Source of the DNA: Bacteroidota bacterium
GTDB taxonomy: Bacteria > Bacteroidota > Bacteroidia > B-17B0 > Aurantibacillaceae
NCBI GenBank assembly: GCA_013298715.1
Contig: JAAFIQ010000019.1
Location: forward strand, 1 to 64,000
Length of the DNA: 64,000 nucleotides
Direction: 5' to 3'
Shown: piece by piece, positions 62,392 to 64,000 of the stretch
How positions within the stretch are numbered: the stretch's first letter is position 1
Layout of the letters: every line of letters begins with the position of its first letter
Notes under the pieces: model-generated
What the model was told of the DNA's origin: nothing
The model's input: only the letters and a program-made list of their open reading frames with translations
Databases searched by the model: none
Program-made: the position numbers and the translations under genes

Positions 62392-63723
62392 TTATTTTTT
62401 AATTTGTTGTTTTAAAGTTTCAATCTCTTTTTTAGCAATTTCCAATTGTTTGTTTTGTTCTACTAAATATATTGTCAATTCTTCAACCTTTTTAAGTAAA
62501 GTCGTACTCATATCACCCAAATTTAAATTATTTGCTAAAATTTCTTTTTCGCTTGGCACTTTGGGCAAATGTTTGTAAAGTTTGTAAAAATCTTCAACTT
62601 CCTTTAAAGTGCGCAATTTATAATTGCTTTCAAACACATAATCGGGTATAGTACCAGCTTTTACTCTAATTTCGGGAGCAAACACATGGCCAATATTGCT
62701 AACTAAAAAATCTCTGTTACCGCCTGTGCCAATTACCTCAATACCATTGTAATTACCATTGGCTGTTATACTTAAATACGCATTAGGAGTGGTATTTGTG
62801 TTACCCATTCTTAATCGTCCATCTCCAAATACTTTAAAAATAGTACTTGTTTGATTATTGCCATAGTTTTCAATTTCAAACATTGATAAACCTCCATTGT
62901 AAGTTCTTGCTTTTATTGCCTTGCCTGTATTTACATGTAAATCTAAAGCCACATTGGTTGCTGGGCTGTTATTTGGCTCAATCCCCCATATTGGATCTCC
63001 AATTTCAACGTGTTGGCGGGCTTGTAAAAAATTACCCACAACAACCTTACCGCCACCGTTTGGTAAGCCTGTGTTTGTGCAAAGGTAAGCATCGCGGCCG
63101 CAAAAGTAGTTTATTGAAAGCGCATTATTTTCTTGCCCACTATTGTTTAAACCTTGCACTTCAGTATGCCCGTTGCCATCCCATGGTGCGGTAAACATGC
63201 TTAAACTTGCATTTACCTGGCCATTAGTTTGGCTAGATATGTAGCCCCCATAATTTTGCATCCACCAATAGTTGCTTGATGGGGTTGGGCAAATTGGAGT
63301 GGGTGGTGGCACCAATAAGCTATTTGTGTTTTCGCCAATTCGTAAAAAACTTTGGCCAGCCGAGTTAGTACCTAAAAAACGCATCCCTGAGTTTCCACCA
63401 AAATTAATACCTTGGTCTGCATTTATAGTGCTTTTAAACGTGGCGGTGCTTGTTACTGTTAATGCGCCAGTGATTCTAATATCATGCTCGGCAACAATAT
63501 CATCTTTTGCGGTAATGGTTTCGGTTGCTACAATTTCGTGCGCTTTTACAACATTAACGCTGGTTAAGGTGTCCATTACCTTAACATTTGTTGCTGTAAA
63601 TGTATTAGCTACTTGTGCTGATAAATTTTGGCTAATTAGCAGCATAGCGCCTATTTTAAGCGTTGTTTTTAAAACTGCATGGGGGGGGGGTAGCTGGGTA
63701 GGTTTTATAATTATTAAAACCAA
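62392..63723 (-). CDS. exported shaft protein with coiled-coil C-terminus (tail-fibre/S74-like)
   Basis: The mature protein is repetitive and beta-rich (VKVMDTLTSVNVVKAHEIVATETITAKDDIVAE, ITGALTVTSTATFKSTINADQGINFGG), then a variable middle and a C-terminal DFYKLYKHLPKVPSEKEI, LGDMSTTLLKKVEELTIYLVEQNKQL coiled coil, as in peptidase-S74-type tail-fibre-like Bacteroidota surface proteins. The frame can only start at TTG 63723 (leader VLIIIKPTQLPPPHAVLKTTLKIGAMLLISQNLSAQ). A good ATG at 63742 (MKK) is one base out of frame: see the C10 and A7 tracts. First gene of the operon with the lipoprotein and protease. Confidence 0.75.
   Translation of the reverse strand: MVLIIIKPTQLPPPHAVLKTTLKIGAMLLISQNLSAQVANTFTATNVKVMDTLTSVNVVKAHEIVATETITAKDDIVAEHDIRITGALTVTSTATFKSTINADQGINFGGNSGMRFLGTNSAGQSFLRIGENTNSLLVPPPTPICPTPSSNYWWMQNYGGYISSQTNGQVNASLSMFTAPWDGNGHTEVQGLNNSGQENNALSINYFCGRDAYLCTNTGLPNGGGKVVVGNFLQARQHVEIGDPIWGIEPNNSPATNVALDLHVNTGKAIKARTYNGGLSMFEIENYGNNQTSTIFKVFGDGRLRMGNTNTTPNAYLSITANGNYNGIEVIGTGGNRDFLVSNIGHVFAPEIRVKAGTIPDYVFESNYKLRTLKEVEDFYKLYKHLPKVPSEKEILANNLNLGDMSTTLLKKVEELTIYLVEQNKQLEIAKKEIETLKQQIKK
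63681..63690. repeat. G10 (coding-strand C10) homopolymer near the start of the S74-like gene
   Basis: Ten consecutive G on the + strand, read as C10 (PPP-H) about 13 codons into the minus-strand gene. With nine C instead of ten, the ATG at 63742 would be joined in frame to the rest of the protein. A T7/A7 run at 63733-63739 next to that ATG offers a second possible slip. The tract is striking in this AT-rich sequence. Confidence 0.85.
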
Positions 63724-63941
63724 AAAAGCAAGTTTTTTTCATGTCTTTGACAAATTTTAAATCTAATTTATAACAATTTTGAGGTGAATTCATTTTTATT
63801 AGATTAAATTTAAGGAAAAAATCGACTAAGTGTTATAATTTGTAGATTAAAGTAAACAACTTTATATGAGTAGCATTTTTGCAAGAATTACCCTTGAAAT
63901 AGTTAACAGCTTCTAAATTCGATTAAGCTTAATAATTTCAA

Positions 63942-64000
63942 CTAAAGCTTCTCAACTTCCAAAAACAACTTTTCGGCTTGTTGCCAGTTTACAATTTTCC
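63942..64000 (-). CDS. C-terminal end of an unidentified protein (cut by window edge)
   Basis: On the minus strand a frame is open from the window edge to a TAG at 63944-63942: KIVNWQQAEKLFLEVEKL. The composition is coding-like (helical, charged) but too short to place. Between it and the S74-like gene start, 63743-63941 shows nothing but AT-rich sequence. Confidence 0.35.
   Translation of the reverse strand, partial: KIVNWQQAEKLFLEVEKL

Noticed and set aside
1-64000. CRISPR array, restriction system or known anti-phage operon
   Set aside because: No direct-repeat/spacer array, methyltransferase/endonuclease pair or defence gene set was found on either strand; the TA pairs are the only related genes.

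Overview
The window reads as chromosome of a low-GC, free-living, probably aerobic Bacteroidota (Flavobacteriales- or Sphingobacteriales-like). Signs seen in the sequence: several exported proteins end in type IX secretion (T9SS) sorting domains of type A or type B; a PorP/SprF outer-membrane protein sits beside a type-B cargo; lipoproteins have short XXXXC lipoboxes; there are Bacteroidota-restricted families (DUF5606, DUF4340, an MsbA/TrhO/AlgH/ComF set with this lineage's features); and TAnnTTTG -7 promoter elements precede several genes. Genes are densely packed, often overlapping by 4-11 bases, and TAA is the usual stop. Non-ATG starts (TTG, GTG) are frequent. No rRNA, tRNA, CRISPR array, prophage or complete insertion sequence was found.

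Layout. 1-4.7 kb: end of an unidentified gene, miaA and a YraN nuclease-like gene on the minus strand, then an exported DUF4412-like protein, truA and an MsbA-type ABC exporter. 4.8-9.3 kb: trhO, then two tandem paralogous RelE/ParE toxin-antitoxin (TA) pairs flanking a lipoprotein gene, hmgA, and a third, ParDE-type TA pair on the opposite strand with a clear palindromic operator over its promoter. 9.5-16.9 kb: an ABC-F ATPase, a thiolase, a membrane glycosyltransferase-like protein, a YdeI/OmdA protein, a T9SS-exported esterase and dnaN. 17-25 kb: a DUF4340 protein, PorP/SprF and a large type-B T9SS protein in one operon, then a long PurF-like enzyme and a TonB protein. 25-31.5 kb: an intergenic region with nested repeats, a kelch-repeat gene broken by one in-frame TAA, a GIY-YIG protein, a GT87-type membrane protein, a solute-binding lipoprotein and an exported protein. 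31.5-41.4 kb: DsbD with a solitary DsbD-N paralogue, DUF5606, tandem small lipoproteins, a MORN-repeat protein, gcvT, a second thiolase, rsgA and an outer-membrane barrel. 41.9-51.7 kb: a surface-polysaccharide-like locus (acyltransferase 3, Wzx-like flippase, GT2, SGNH hydrolase, radical SAM/SPASM protein, O-antigen ligase with TPRs) that also holds a CxxCH gene split by two in-frame TAA codons. 51.8-64 kb: a TonB-dependent receptor, THUMP methyltransferase, bestrophin, ComF, a coiled-coil protein, AlgH, a small P-loop kinase, an L,D-transpeptidase, and a minus-strand operon of exported proteins (an S74-like shaft/coiled-coil protein, a lipoprotein, and a trypsin-like T9SS protease with two in-frame TAA codons and one frameshift).

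The most notable signals are not a defence system but: (i) three otherwise intact exported-protein genes that together carry five in-frame TAA codons; (ii) a G10/C10 tract and an A7 tract at the 5' end of the S74-like gene that put its best ATG one base out of frame, as in phase-variable genes or assembly errors; (iii) a two-copy diverged intergenic repeat whose copies carry different palindromic inserts at the same CTAAAT site, one of them a MITE-like element with terminal inverted repeats and a 7-9 bp direct repeat; and (iv) the cluster of three TA modules with a conserved overlap geometry and a readable ParD operator. All functional calls are from reading the sequence; no database search was run.
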